From: an uncultured Oscillospiraceae bacterium
GTDB taxonomy: Bacteria > Bacillota > Clostridia > Oscillospirales > Oscillospiraceae
Length of the DNA: 64,000 bases
Assembly (NCBI GenBank): GCA_948616425.1
Contig: CAPGBJ010000047.1
Location: 40,540-104,539 of the forward strand
Direction of reading: 5' to 3'
Each line of letters begins with the position of its first letter. Positions within the stretch are counted from its first letter, which is position 1. Positions 25,013 to 33,329 of the stretch are shown piece by piece. The notes below the pieces were generated by a model, which was not told where the DNA came from, did no database searches, and saw nothing but the letters and a program-made list of their open reading frames with translations. A program made the position numbers and the translations under genes.

Positions 25013-25423
25013 ATGTGGAAGCGGAATGATGGAACCGGCGAGGTCAATGCGGTACAGAACCGGTTTACCGCATACCTGGTCAAAGCCGTTCAGCGGCAGA
25101 AATATCAATATTTGTAAAAGCTGTTTCAGCGTCAGGGGCAGGAGAGCAGCGTTGACCCCATGGAAAACCCGGAGCTTTGGCCGGAGGAGGTCGATCTGCT
25201 GGCCAGCCTGCCCCCGCTGGCGCAGATTGAGAACCAGCGCCTTTTGTATGCTCTGATGGACCTGACCGAGCGGGAGCGGTACATCCTCCTGGCCCACGTT
25301 CTGGACGAGCGGAACTTCGCCGCTCTGGCCGGAGAGCTGGGCCTGGGGTACAAGGGCGCCGCCGCCATCTACTACCGGGCCGTTCAGAAGGTCAGGAGGA
25401 GCATGGGAGGCGGCGAGGTATGA
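25013..25423 (+). pseudogene. ICE sigma-70-like regulator interrupted by an in-frame stop
   Basis: The frame begins at ATG 25013 (AAGGAGG nine bases before) with NAVQNRFTAYLVKAV, the conserved opening of small sigma-like proteins of Firmicute ICEs, hits TAA at 25115-25117, and continues in the same frame to 25423 with LMDLTERERYILLAHVLDER and FAALAGELGLGYKGAAAIYY, a sigma region-4 type helix-turn-helix. Head and tail are thus one gene split by a nonsense codon. The tail has ATG 25160 with only a weak ribosome site. The next gene overlaps by 4 bp. Likely a lost or separately translated regulator of element genes. Confidence 0.75.
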
Positions 25424-25602
25424 ACTTCCGGGACCTGCTCTGTGAGGCGAGGGCCGGAAATGAGCGGGCGGTCATGGAGCTGCTGACGCTCTATGACCCG
25501 CTGCTCACCAAGGAATCCATCGTCGGCCGGGTGCTGGACGAGGATCTGTACCAGGAACTGCGCATCGTACTTCTTCATTGCATCCAGGCCTTCCCCATCT
25601 AA
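25420..25602 (+). CDS. ICE helix-turn-helix regulatory protein
   Basis: A 60-aa protein starting at the ATGA overlap with the sigma-like gene: MNFRDLLCEARAGNERAVME, then YDPLLTKESIVGRVLDEDLY. It matches the small HTH proteins that accompany sigma-like factors in Tn916-type and related ICEs, and resembles an isolated sigma region-2 fragment. Cotranscribed with 25013; a terminator follows. Probably helps control excision or transfer genes. Confidence 0.8.
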   Translation: MNFRDLLCEARAGNERAVMELLTLYDPLLTKESIVGRVLDEDLYQELRIVLLHCIQAFPI

Positions 25603-25608
25603 CACAGC

Positions 25609-25646
25609 AGGAAAGGCCCCGACCCTGCGGGATCGAGGCCTTTCCT
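25609..25646. terminator. Bidirectional terminator between convergent ICE genes
   Basis: AGGAAAGGCC / GGCCTTTCCT outer stem with an inner TCG/CGA extension and CCC/GGG loop pairs, lying between the plus-strand HTH gene and the minus-strand gene at 25653. Confidence 0.75.
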
Positions 25647-25652
25647 ATTGCG

Positions 25653-25982
25653 TTAGATATTTTGACTGTCTGGTGGCTGGTCGAGGAAGGGCTTATGCCG
25701 TTCTGCTGTGGAGCGGATAGCGTCGCTGAGAGCATAGTCCCAGGACATCTCCTTATCGAGATTGCTCCGCAGCTTGGCGGCCATCTCATCCTCCAACGGT
25801 TCCAGCCCACCCAGGGGCAATCCATACTGCCGGATCAGTTCACTGTCCGGCTGGTCTACCAGCTCCTGGTGGACGTTCTCAATGTCAAACAACCGCTGCT
25901 GCTCCTGATAGGCCCCAAACAATTCGTTGCCGGTGAGATCCATCGTGATGGTCAGCCCGGCAAGTTTCCGTTTTATCTGCAT
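25653..25982 (-). CDS. ICE hypothetical protein, 109 aa
   Basis: Soluble, acidic protein: LTGNELFGAYQEQQRLFDIE near the start and QYGLPLGGLEPLEDEMAAKL in the middle, mostly helical. No domain recognised. Proteins of this kind stand at the downstream end of maintenance operons in Clostridial ICEs, as here. AGGAGG lies 11 bases before ATG 25982. Confidence 0.65.
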   Translation of the reverse strand: MQIKRKLAGLTITMDLTGNELFGAYQEQQRLFDIENVHQELVDQPDSELIRQYGLPLGGLEPLEDEMAAKLRSNLDKEMSWDYALSDAIRSTAERHKPFLDQPPDSQNI

Positions 25983-26027
25983 GACTGCATGATCCTCCTT
26001 GTAGCTGCTCTGCCGGGATTTAGGCGC

Positions 26028-26588
26028 TTATTCCATTTCTTCGTCATCATCTTCTGACGATTCCAGGGGATTCTCCCGGGCCCGCTCTCCTTTGAAGTAG
26101 ATGAGCCTGGGCCGGCCTCCGCCGTTTGGAATGTGAAAGCAATAAGGCGTCAGGCCGTCGTCGATCTCAATGACCTCGTCCCAATGCACCGGCACCTTCA
26201 AAAGCTCTTGCGCATCAGTTTCGGAAAGGCCCTTTTGGAACTGTACCGCCGTCAGTGGGGACACACCCTCATACCGCATAGCATAGTCCGTATCACTGGG
26301 TGGAAATTTCTTGCCCTCCTGGCGGAACATCTCCCGCATGACCCAGGCCAGACTATTCTTAACACAGTAGATGCGGAGAACAGGCGGTGTTTTCCGCAAG
26401 GGACACCAAGCGGGAACATGGGCCTTGGGGTCGCCGGAGCGAAATGTCCTGATCCGCTTATCGCCGGCGCAGTAGCGCTTGCCGGGCAAGAGGGTCTTTC
26501 CCCTGACCTTCTGCGGGAGTTCCCCCGTGCATTGCAGATAGCACGGCCTGCCCTGGCAGCTCGGCCTGCGGGCTTTTAACTCAGTCAT
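26028..26588 (-). CDS. ICE hypothetical protein with Cys-rich N-terminus
   Basis: A 186-aa protein. The first 70 residues carry spaced Cys (SCQGRPCYLQCTG, RYCAG, WCPLRK), suggesting a zinc ribbon. The middle has RIYCVKNSLAWVMREMF and the end is very acidic (SSEDDDEEME). The start overlaps the DUF6809 gene stop by 8 bp, so they are coupled. Family not recognised; DNA or RNA binding is possible from the Cys pattern. Confidence 0.65.
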   Translation of the reverse strand: MTELKARRPSCQGRPCYLQCTGELPQKVRGKTLLPGKRYCAGDKRIRTFRSGDPKAHVPAWCPLRKTPPVLRIYCVKNSLAWVMREMFRQEGKKFPPSDTDYAMRYEGVSPLTAVQFQKGLSETDAQELLKVPVHWDEVIEIDDGLTPYCFHIPNGGGRPRLIYFKGERARENPLESSEDDDEEME

Positions 26589-26988
26589 TGGTTCTCTCCC
26601 CCCGTGTGGGCAATGTGATTCCGCACACCATCATCTGCACAGCGGTTTGGAAACCGGTCTGGAACGCCCGCAGAGAAAACTCCTCGCTGCGGTCTGACGC
26701 AATGCTCTGGTACTCCTCAAACGCCTTTCTGCCCTCCTCCGGCAGGAGAGGAAGGAACCCTCTCTGAGCCTCAATGGCAGCGTGGTTGAGGGTACGGGAT
26801 TCCTCTGTCGGCTCATAGATGTCGGAGCGCCGGTACAACTCCCGCAGAAAATCCGGGTCGGCCTTTGGCGTTTCCATCACCGATACCGGGCGGGACAATT
26901 TTTCCGATATGCCCTGAAGGGCAGTGATCAGCATGGGCAGCTGGCTCTCAAAAAAGCGCTTTCCCATGACCGTTTCGTGAAAATTCAA
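26581..26988 (-). CDS. DUF6809-like ICE protein
   Basis: A 135-aa helical protein whose ends match the DUF6809 pattern: FHETVMGKRFFESQ near the N-terminus, and LRAFQTGFQTAVQMMV at the C-terminus. Start is TTG 26988 after AGGAGG. These small proteins are common cargo or maintenance genes of Clostridial ICEs and prophages; their function is unknown. Confidence 0.65.
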   Translation of the reverse strand: MNFHETVMGKRFFESQLPMLITALQGISEKLSRPVSVMETPKADPDFLRELYRRSDIYEPTEESRTLNHAAIEAQRGFLPLLPEEGRKAFEEYQSIASDRSEEFSLRAFQTGFQTAVQMMVCGITLPTRGERTND

Positions 26989-27018
26989 TCTGAAACCTCC
27001 TATTGCTGTATGTCCATC

Positions 27019-27300
27019 TTACGCTCCCATGGCCCGGCACCGCCGGAAAGCGGGGCGGCATTTCAGCTGATGGCTGTACCGCTCATAGCGGGCGCACCCG
27101 AACGGGTGGATTTTCCGCAGGGCGGCCTTGTCGAACTGAAACACCGCAGCGATCCTGCGGGGCCGGCCTGTGAGCAGGTCGTTGTCGTACCGCTTGAAGT
27201 CCGCAAGATAGCCCAGACCGTTCCGCTCGGCATAGTCCATGAACTCAGTGCTGCCAAGCTCCAAGATGCCGTTGTCCAGGAACGCCTGATAAGGCGGCAT
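27019..27300 (-). CDS. ICE hypothetical protein, 93 aa
   Basis: Begins MPPYQAFLDNGILELGSTEF and includes LADFKRYDNDLLTGRPRRIAAVF, with an Arg/Cys-rich tail. Start follows within 4 bp of the stop of the small gene at 27304, so translation is likely coupled. No family recognised. Confidence 0.6.
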   Translation of the reverse strand: MPPYQAFLDNGILELGSTEFMDYAERNGLGYLADFKRYDNDLLTGRPRRIAAVFQFDKAALRKIHPFGCARYERYSHQLKCRPAFRRCRAMGA

Positions 27301-27303
27301 AGG

Positions 27304-27468
27304 CTAGCCCAGGTTCTGCGTGAGCGGAATAGGCGCCGAGCCGTCCGCCGGCAGGAGCGTGGCCTTGATCTCTGCAGTCTTGGGATAGCACTCCACAGAC
27401 AGGCGGCAAGCCTTTCCCCGGAATGTCCCGGACAGGAGAAGGCCGGCCTTTTTGTCAAAACATTTCAT
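27304..27468 (-). CDS. ICE hypothetical protein, 54 aa
   Basis: Short protein beginning MKCFDKKAGLLLSGTFRGKA and ending LLPADGSAPIPLTQNLG. GGAGGA lies upstream, 12 bases from this ATG; ATG 27480 in the same frame would give 58 aa but overlaps the ribosome site. Codon use is like its neighbours. No family recognised; probably one small beta domain. Confidence 0.55.
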   Translation of the reverse strand: MKCFDKKAGLLLSGTFRGKACRLSVECYPKTAEIKATLLPADGSAPIPLTQNLG

Positions 27469-27553
27469 AATGATCGTCATTCCTCCAGTTGATAATTCTT
27501 CTCATTCACCAGAGCGTAAGCCCTGTGGAACAGGGACGTGCGCCGCACCTCGC

Positions 27554-28003
27554 TTATTCCGGCACAGCCCCAAAGACCTGCTGGAAAAGGGTCATGTACC
27601 GCTCAAACCCGGCCGGTATCAGTGGGGCTTTCAAGGAGGTGAGCGACCAAATGATCATTTCCTCCTCCGGCACAGAGAATTTGCTGGCCGCAAATCCGTT
27701 CCCTGTATAGCGGGGCTTTGGCTCCGCCTCGATCTCCCTGAGTTCTTTTACCGTTGTGGCCTCGGCGATGAGCTTCAGCCGCTTTTCCACCACCATGTGG
27801 ACAAGATCGTTGCGGATACCCTGTCCCCGATAATAGGCGGCTCGCTGAAGTGTCGTCTGGGCCGCTCTTGCTCTTGCATCCGTGAGGGACTTGGACTCCC
27901 CGGCAGGGTCCGGCATCATGCAGACTGCCTCCGCAAACTCCATAATGCGGTCAATTTCCGCACTGCCGCAGCTTGTACCCAAAATATCATTGAAATCAGC
28001 CAC
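27554..28003 (-). CDS. ICE hypothetical protein, 149 aa
   Basis: Helical protein with ADFNDILGTSCGSAEIDRIM at the start and RYTGNGFAASKFSVPEEEM toward the end. Start is GTG 28003, eight bases after GGAGGG; a longer frame to 28045 lacks such a site. Follows the YkgJ-type gene in the same operon. Function unknown. Confidence 0.6.
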   Translation of the reverse strand: MADFNDILGTSCGSAEIDRIMEFAEAVCMMPDPAGESKSLTDARARAAQTTLQRAAYYRGQGIRNDLVHMVVEKRLKLIAEATTVKELREIEAEPKPRYTGNGFAASKFSVPEEEMIIWSLTSLKAPLIPAGFERYMTLFQQVFGAVPE

Positions 28004-28031
28004 TGTGTTTACCCTCCATGTTTGGCCTTGC

Positions 28032-28736
28032 TCAAGCTCCTTCATCGACCAGGCTGCGGAGGTAGTCCATCAGCAGCTGGAGATTGTGGTCATACTGGGG
28101 CAGAAAGGGCTGCTCCACATCAAACTCGCTGTACCGCAGAAGAAGGATCATCGGCAGTGCGTGTTCATAGACCGAGGCGTCCATCTTCGCCAGGAGTGCG
28201 CCGATCTTCGTGCAGGAAGCGTACTCCCGCTTGACGAACTCCCGGTCCTCCCGGTTGAAATTTTGATAGGCCCAATCCTTTACCAGTACCCGGCCGCCGC
28301 AGAAATGGTGCGTGGCATCCAGGCATTGATACCATATAAAATCCCGTCCATGCTGCCCCGGTCCCACCGAAAACGGATAGAGCCGGCAGGTGCGGGGCCG
28401 GGCCGGATATACCGAGCAGGCCCCATCCTTCAGAAAAACGCAGGCCTCCTCGGGCCCGTCGGTGTTCATCATAAAAATCGGGTATCCCCTCGCAATGGGG
28501 AGCGGTGTGGCATACTGCGCATAGAACTCGTCCATCGTCATATAGGGCCTGCCGTGATCCCGAAAGAACTTCACCAGACGGAAGGCGTCCAGGCTCTCCA
28601 CCATGACCTTATCCGTCAAGTGGCGGCAGCAGGCGCCGCACCGCTGGCAGCGGAAGTCTACCCAATCCTTGGGGCGGACCGGCTTGGCCTTCAGCCCGGC
28701 CTCCATCTGCGCAAGGTCTGATACTCCGTAATCCAT
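28032..28736 (-). CDS. YkgJ family cysteine cluster protein
   Basis: A 234-aa cytoplasmic protein with the CxxCxxCC-type cluster: FRCQRCGACCRHLTDKV near residues 27-43, then CVFLKDGACSVYPARPRTC near 98-116 with more Cys later. These match the YkgJ/Fe-S or zinc cluster family, proposed to bind iron or zinc and act in modification reactions; the activity is not settled. Start ATG 28736 follows AAGGAGCG. Frequent in Clostridial ICEs within the maintenance operon, as here. Confidence 0.85.
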   Translation of the reverse strand: MDYGVSDLAQMEAGLKAKPVRPKDWVDFRCQRCGACCRHLTDKVMVESLDAFRLVKFFRDHGRPYMTMDEFYAQYATPLPIARGYPIFMMNTDGPEEACVFLKDGACSVYPARPRTCRLYPFSVGPGQHGRDFIWYQCLDATHHFCGGRVLVKDWAYQNFNREDREFVKREYASCTKIGALLAKMDASVYEHALPMILLLRYSEFDVEQPFLPQYDHNLQLLMDYLRSLVDEGA

Positions 28737-28839
28737 GTTGCTCGCTCCTTCCATATAGACAGGGCCAGGGCAAGCAAGCTGCCTGCCCTGGCCCAAAACT
28801 GTGGCGCCGTCAGAAACGGCGTCTGCCTTTTTCATAGGC

Positions 28840-29082
28840 TCAGGCGGCCGCCATCCCCATGGGGATCAGGCTGACCGCCGCCAACGGAGAAGGGGTCAAC
28901 ACCACCGAGTAGTTGGAGTTCACGGTCTCAAACCGCAGGATCTGCGGCGTGTACTCGTGGATCTTCACCACCCGGGACGTGCGGATGTAGTGACCGCCGC
29001 AAGCCAGGAGCGCACAGGCGCCCTCGTCCACAGGCAAAATGGCCTTACCGCACAGATCGACGTTCTTCTTGTTGGGATTCAT
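28840..29082 (-). CDS. ICE hypothetical protein, 80 aa
   Basis: Starts MNPNKKNVDLCGKAILPVDE after GGAGG, contains CALLACGGHYIRTSRVVKIH and ends in a hydrophobic LIPMGMAAA tail. A mostly beta protein with Cys pairs. No family recognised. It overlaps nothing and lies between the sigma-like gene and the YkgJ gene. Confidence 0.6.
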   Translation of the reverse strand: MNPNKKNVDLCGKAILPVDEGACALLACGGHYIRTSRVVKIHEYTPQILRFETVNSNYSVVLTPSPLAAVSLIPMGMAAA

Positions 29083-29117
29083 ACTTGACACCTCCATATC
29101 AAATTGGCGGAAGTATC

Positions 29118-29660
29118 CTATTGACGGCATACTTCCCAAAATATCTTGCGGATCTGCCGGAGCAGACTGCGTATCTTCTTCTCGCCGACAGCCTGCCGCC
29201 GGGCGATCTCCTGTATCCCATAGCCCTGGAGCCGCAGGCGTACTACCTCGGCCTGGCCGGGGGACAGCCTTTGTATCAGGGCGTGCAGCAGCAGCGCCTC
29301 CTCCAGCTCCTCGTAGGCCGCCCGCTCCGCAGCGGATATTCCGCAGTGGAGCGGTGCGGCGTCTATGCCGCCGGTGTCCATGCTGAGGGTGTTCCCGGCA
29401 CCGGTCTGCCTGCTCAGGCTGCGCCGGTACCGGGAAACACTTTGGGACATGGCCCGATAAGCTACGGTGGAGAAGGAAAAGCGTTTCAGTTCCACGCTGT
29501 CCATATATCTGTGTACGGCCCGAAGATACCCAAGCGCCGCAGCGCCGTAGTAATCGCTCTCCGGCAGACCGTGCCGGTTGAGAAACCCATAGATCAGCTG
29601 GTGATGCTCACAGGCAAACTGCTGTTCCTGCTCTGTCAGGATAAAGCTGCCGATGATCAC
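29118..29660 (-). CDS. ICE sigma-70 family RNA polymerase sigma factor
   Basis: A 180-aa sigma-like protein. Region 2 is seen as LIYGFLNRHGL, YYGAAALGYLRAVHRYM and FSFSTVAYRAMSQSVSRYRR; region 4 as RLSPGQAEVVRLRLQGYGIQ with a helix-turn-helix EIARRQAVGEKKIRSLLRQ. GTG 29660 lies in a GAGGGGG stretch. Such factors direct polymerase to element promoters or act as anti-repressors. It is one of several sigma-like genes in this ICE. Confidence 0.85.
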   Translation of the reverse strand: MIIGSFILTEQEQQFACEHHQLIYGFLNRHGLPESDYYGAAALGYLRAVHRYMDSVELKRFSFSTVAYRAMSQSVSRYRRSLSRQTGAGNTLSMDTGGIDAAPLHCGISAAERAAYEELEEALLLHALIQRLSPGQAEVVRLRLQGYGIQEIARRQAVGEKKIRSLLRQIRKIFWEVCRQ

Positions 29661-29725
29661 CCCCTCTCAGCGGGGCCGCCGGCCGCCCGGGCATCAGATG
29701 TCCGGGCGGCGCTGCGGTCAAACCG

Positions 29726-30544
29726 TCAAAGAGGAAGCTCCTCCCGCTGGGAGGCCCCGACCTTGGCGCCGCCGTCAGCCGGGTCATAGCCATCGTAGTC
29801 ACAGCCGTCGTCCTGCTGGCTCTGGAGCGCCTTGGCCCGCTCCTCCAGCATGGCACGGGCCTGCTGGCGGAAGTTGGTGGCAAAGGCCTTGACCTGGGCC
29901 AGCTCCTCACCAGTGAAGTCATACAGCTTGCGGAAGGTCGCCACGCTGTAGGGGTTGCCGTTATTCATGCGCTTCAGGCTGATCTCGATGACGCTGCCAT
30001 AGGAGGCACGGCCACGGGTCAGGAAAGCGGCGTTCATGAAGTCGTTGAACCCCTTCAGGCTGGTGGGGGGCAGGTTGAGAATGATGGGCATGAGCTCCCC
30101 ACTCTGGAGCAGGTAGAGGGAGCGCATATTCTTGCACGCCTTGCCCTTCCCGTCCTCGGCGGTGCCGAAGGCGTTAAGCTCGCAGGCAGCACAGACGCCG
30201 CCGGGCTCTCCGATGCCCATTTTCCCGTCCACGGAGGAGCAGATGGGGTTCTTGTCCTCATCATCCATGGGGTGCGGCCAGTAGCCGTTGGTGGCGTGGT
30301 GATACAGCAGCACCCCGGTCAGCTTATCCGCATACTGCGGATGCTCGGGATCGTCGCCGGGCAGCTCGAACTGGAGAACGCCGCCGGCGGGGATCTTCAC
30401 ACGGGGAAAGCTGAGGCGCATCCCCTCCATATCCTCGGCCAGATCCTCATGAGAGAAGTCGCCGGGGACGGACAGGTCGGCATTGGGAAGCACGAACAGG
30501 TCGGTGGGGATCTCCACGGTCGCCAAATTAGTCTGATTCGTCAT
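29726..30544 (-). CDS. ICE conserved protein with Cys4 motif, possible ssDNA-binding
   Basis: A 272-aa soluble protein. Residues about 100-140 carry CSSVDGKMGIGEPGGVCAAC and later CKNMRSLYLL, a zinc-binding-like group; LPPTSLKGFNDFMNAAF follows, and the C-terminus is acidic (DDGCDYDGYDPADGG). The layout (core with Cys cluster, acidic tail) recalls phage single-strand DNA-binding proteins, but this is an inference; no named family is certain. ATG 30544 follows AGGAGG. Located with DUF932 and SSB genes, so a DNA-processing role is plausible. Confidence 0.65.
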   Translation of the reverse strand: MTNQTNLATVEIPTDLFVLPNADLSVPGDFSHEDLAEDMEGMRLSFPRVKIPAGGVLQFELPGDDPEHPQYADKLTGVLLYHHATNGYWPHPMDDEDKNPICSSVDGKMGIGEPGGVCAACELNAFGTAEDGKGKACKNMRSLYLLQSGELMPIILNLPPTSLKGFNDFMNAAFLTRGRASYGSVIEISLKRMNNGNPYSVATFRKLYDFTGEELAQVKAFATNFRQQARAMLEERAKALQSQQDDGCDYDGYDPADGGAKVGASQREELPL

Positions 30545-30567
30545 AATCAAAATTCCTCCTTAAACTG

Positions 30568-31656
30568 TTACGCAGCCATTTCCAGGCTTGCGCTTTGGTT
30601 GATTCTGTTCCATGTGGTGTTGGGCATGGTCATTACGCTGTAGCCGATCCCCTCCAGTTTCGTGGCCCTGTCGTAGCTCTCCACGTCCTGGCTGAACCGG
30701 GTGATGGCGTTGGCCAACCCATACAGGGACATATCCTGTCCCTCGATCAAGTGCTGCATGACGCCAGCCTGTTCCGCCTCATAGATCCCGAAGGAACTCC
30801 CTGTCAGCTTGATGACGCCCGGCACGTCGGCGGTAGAGAGGGGCATCACCTTGGCCTGGCGCATCTGGTCGATGACACGGGCAAAGCGGGCCTCCTCCAC
30901 AGCAGCACGCACGGTATCCTGGAGTTTCAGGACAAAGGCCCTGTCCTCCGCCTGCAAGGTTTCGGGAGAGTAGAGAAGGAAATCCTCATCTGTCGAAGTC
31001 ACCCGTCCCAAGTGGGTGCGCCTGGTCTTGGCGTCGTTGACGACCATGCCGTTGGAGCAGACCAGACGGTAGACCAGGGGCTGCACCAACACGGAGCCAA
31101 GCCCCACCTCGCTGTTGGAGATGATGAGGCCGGCCTGCACGGTGTCCCCGGGGGTCACATCCATCTGGAGCCTCGGGTTGACGATCTTGAGGTACATTCT
31201 GGTGTCCGTGATCTCACAGCTCTCAAAGACAGCGTCCGGCAGCCGCCCGATGATGGGCAGGACCGCCTGAAGAATGTCCAAGTGGTCGATACGCCGGTAC
31301 CGGTTGCTGACCAGCGCCCGGGCCGCTCCATCCAGTGTCCGGACCATCTTCTGCTCCGATTTCCGGGCCAGCCAGCTGTTGACGTTCCTCACCAGCAGGT
31401 CAGGATGTTCGGTGAGCATACGGTTGTAATACTTGATGGGGATGTCCAGATAGCTGCTGAACTGGCTGTGGGCCGTGGCTTTGATGTCCAGGGGCTCCAC
31501 CAGATCCACATCGTCGTCACCGATGAGCCGCAGGTAGGGATTCCCCCCGAAGGACTCCATTTGGAGGTTGCCGGTCTTGACAAGGTAATCCTGCTTGGCC
31601 GAGTTCTGGCGCAGCACCTCGGCACTCAGCTCGTCGATGCTCAGGCCGCTTTTCAT
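30568..31656 (-). CDS. DUF932 domain-containing protein
   Basis: A 362-aa protein of the DUF932/phage-plasmid-like family, recognised from LDIPIKYYNRMLTEHPDLL, NSWLARKSEQKMVRTLDG and ALVSNRYRRIDHLDILQAV, plus GLIISNSEVGLGSVLVQPL. Widespread in ICEs, plasmids and phages near replication and recombination genes. Role unknown, likely in DNA metabolism. Starts at ATG 31656 after a GAGGTG site. Confidence 0.9.
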   Translation of the reverse strand: MKSGLSIDELSAEVLRQNSAKQDYLVKTGNLQMESFGGNPYLRLIGDDDVDLVEPLDIKATAHSQFSSYLDIPIKYYNRMLTEHPDLLVRNVNSWLARKSEQKMVRTLDGAARALVSNRYRRIDHLDILQAVLPIIGRLPDAVFESCEITDTRMYLKIVNPRLQMDVTPGDTVQAGLIISNSEVGLGSVLVQPLVYRLVCSNGMVVNDAKTRRTHLGRVTSTDEDFLLYSPETLQAEDRAFVLKLQDTVRAAVEEARFARVIDQMRQAKVMPLSTADVPGVIKLTGSSFGIYEAEQAGVMQHLIEGQDMSLYGLANAITRFSQDVESYDRATKLEGIGYSVMTMPNTTWNRINQSASLEMAA

Positions 31657-31699
31657 ATAAAATCGTCACCTCTTCCTTTTCGGTTTTGTTGCGCCGCCC

Positions 31700-32485
31700 C
31701 TACCAGGTGACGGCTACGGTGTTCTCCTTGACCTCGGCGGCATAGCCTTCGCCCTCCAGCACCTTGACCAGCTGCGGCCAATAGACCTTTTCCGGAAAGC
31801 CCGGCAGGGCGGCATGGGCGTCGTCCTCCGCATCCTCGATGTGGATGGAGCCGTCCCCGTCGATCTCCAGGCCGCTGTGGCCTCTGGAGTTGAGGTCGGA
31901 GATCAGCCCCTCCAGCACCTTGCGGCCCTGGACCTCATACCAGATGCGCGGGTCCACCGGCTGCTGGTTGGGGGGAAGCTGTCCGCTCTCGCCGCCGGCG
32001 CTGTCCGCCTGGGCAAGGGGAACGATCTTCACCAGCGAGCATTGAAGGTTGGCCTGAGCATCCAGCTGCACATCGGCAAAGTTGAAATCCGGGACGCCGA
32101 AAATGCGGATGCGTCCGGTTCCGCCCTCCAGGATCAGCCGTTCCGGCTGCTGCTCACGCCACTCCCACCGGGCCGTCGGATAGACCGACTTCAGATAGGC
32201 CGAAATGCGGTAGTTGACGTGCCGGAGCAGGAGCTGCCCCACGCCGCTCTCCGCCGACATTCCGCCGGCTGTAGGCTGGCTCTGTTCTGCCTGCCGGTAT
32301 GCCTCACGCTGCCGGCGCCTGGCCGCCGCATAGGGCAGCAGGACCGTCAGCGCCAGCCAGAGCCCCCAAACGGTGAATAACGCCAGCAGGAGCCAAAGCT
32401 GCCATGCGCCGCGGGCTAGGGCCAATACGGCGATGACCGCACCGATGAGCAGCGAGAGGCTGCCCCAAATTTTTGTGTACGGCAT
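31700..32485 (-). CDS. ICE membrane protein, 261 aa
   Basis: Two N-terminal helices (about residues 5-25 and 30-52), an Arg/Gln-rich linker, then a cytoplasmic or external alpha/beta domain with NYRISAYLKSVYPTARWEW and IRIFGVPDFNFADVQLDAQA. The end has an acidic DGDGSIHIEDAEDDAH. Start ATG 32485 is better spaced from AAAGG than ATG 32494. No family recognised. First gene after the ssb terminator, so it opens the operon running left through DUF932. Confidence 0.6.
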   Translation of the reverse strand: MPYTKIWGSLSLLIGAVIAVLALARGAWQLWLLLALFTVWGLWLALTVLLPYAAARRRQREAYRQAEQSQPTAGGMSAESGVGQLLLRHVNYRISAYLKSVYPTARWEWREQQPERLILEGGTGRIRIFGVPDFNFADVQLDAQANLQCSLVKIVPLAQADSAGGESGQLPPNQQPVDPRIWYEVQGRKVLEGLISDLNSRGHSGLEIDGDGSIHIEDAEDDAHAALPGFPEKVYWPQLVKVLEGEGYAAEVKENTVAVTW

Positions 32486-32518
32486 TTGTACCATCCTTTC
32501 ACTGTTTTGCCGGAAAAC

Positions 32519-32575
32519 AAAAAAAGGGGCCGCACCATGTTTCCGATCTCACTCACGAAAACATGATGCGGCCCC
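32519..32575 (-). terminator. Terminator of the ssb gene
   Basis: Strong stem, GGGGCCGCA(C)CATGTTT with AAACATG(A)TGCGGCCCC, followed on the minus strand by seven T. It ends leftward transcription 12 bp past the ssb stop. Confidence 0.88.
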
Positions 32576-32586
32576 TGATGCTGAGA

Positions 32587-33021
32587 TTATCCCGGCAATG
32601 GTTCCCGATCTCCGTCCAGGCAGTCCTTTTGGAAGGACCCGTCCCGGCCGGAGCTTTGTTCCGCTGGCTGTGCCGCTGTGGCGGGGTCAGCAGGTGTGTC
32701 CTGCCGACCGCCCACGGCAACATAGCCGCCATCCTTGAACATGACTTTCAGCACCTTCACCGTACCGATGCGGTCCGGCGCCAGATCATCCACCAGCCGG
32801 AGCTGGCCGCTGACCCAAAACAGGCTGCCTTTTTTCACGTTCATTTTGGACAGCCGTTCCGCCTCCGAGCCGAAGGCCCAGACCTGGTAGTCCTGACGTC
32901 CGCCCTTGTCCCTGTATCCGACCGGCTCTGAGATCCCGAACCGGATATAGGGAACTTTTCTTGCACTGATACGCAGTTCCAGGTCGGCGGTAACGCTGCC
33001 AATGAGAAAAACCTGTGCCAT
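32587..33021 (-). CDS. ssb: Single-stranded DNA-binding protein
   Basis: A 144-aa OB-fold SSB-like protein: MAQVFLIGSVTADLELRISA, then VPYIRFGISEPVGYRDKGG, DYQVWAFGSEAERLSKM and KKGSLFWVSGQLRLVDD, matching the strands of bacterial SSB. The C-terminal tail is acidic with GDREPLPG but lacks the classic DDDIPF tip. AAAGGGGTG lies before ATG 33021. Transcribed from the promoter at 33241-33269 with a long leader and its own terminator. Likely protects single-stranded DNA during conjugation. Confidence 0.88.
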   Translation of the reverse strand: MAQVFLIGSVTADLELRISARKVPYIRFGISEPVGYRDKGGRQDYQVWAFGSEAERLSKMNVKKGSLFWVSGQLRLVDDLAPDRIGTVKVLKVMFKDGGYVAVGGRQDTPADPATAAQPAEQSSGRDGSFQKDCLDGDREPLPG

Positions 33022-33063
33022 AACACCCCTTTCTGCCTTTCGGCCATACTCATATATATAAAA

Positions 33064-33121
33064 TAAGCGTCAGTGATCCAACCGTCCGCCGCAGAGGGCG
33101 CAGTTGTACCGCTGACGCTTA
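33064..33121 (-). other. Leader hairpin upstream of ssb
   Basis: TAAGCGTCAG and CTGACGCTTA pair perfectly with a 38-nt loop in the ssb leader, followed on the minus strand by TTTTATATATA. It resembles an attenuator or an mRNA stability structure. The remaining 33122-33330 holds the promoter and no gene. Confidence 0.5.
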
Positions 33122-33240
33122 CATACAAACTTAACAACGTGTGCAATGCGGGAGGAAAAGAAATCTTCTCAACTCCTGCGGGACAGATCCGAAGACCCGA
33201 CATCCCCAAAGGGACACGCACAAAAATCAATTACAGATAG

Positions 33241-33269
33241 AGCATAGCACAATATCTTGTGGCTGTCAA
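33241..33269 (-). promoter_or_regulatory. Promoter of ssb
   Basis: On the minus strand TTGACA (33264-33269), 17-bp spacer, TATGCT (33241-33246). Transcription would start near 33234, leaving a leader of about 210 nt before ssb. Confidence 0.8.
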
Positions 33270-33329
33270 GCTGTATTTACTATATATTGTATTACCAAAG
33301 GCGAAAATCACAAAATATAGCGGTACCGG

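Noticed and set aside
33064..33160. Minus-strand reading with NCALCGG in the ssb leader, like a zinc knuckle
   Set aside because: No ATG, GTG or TTG in frame after the preceding stop; coincides with a hairpin loop, so likely chance.
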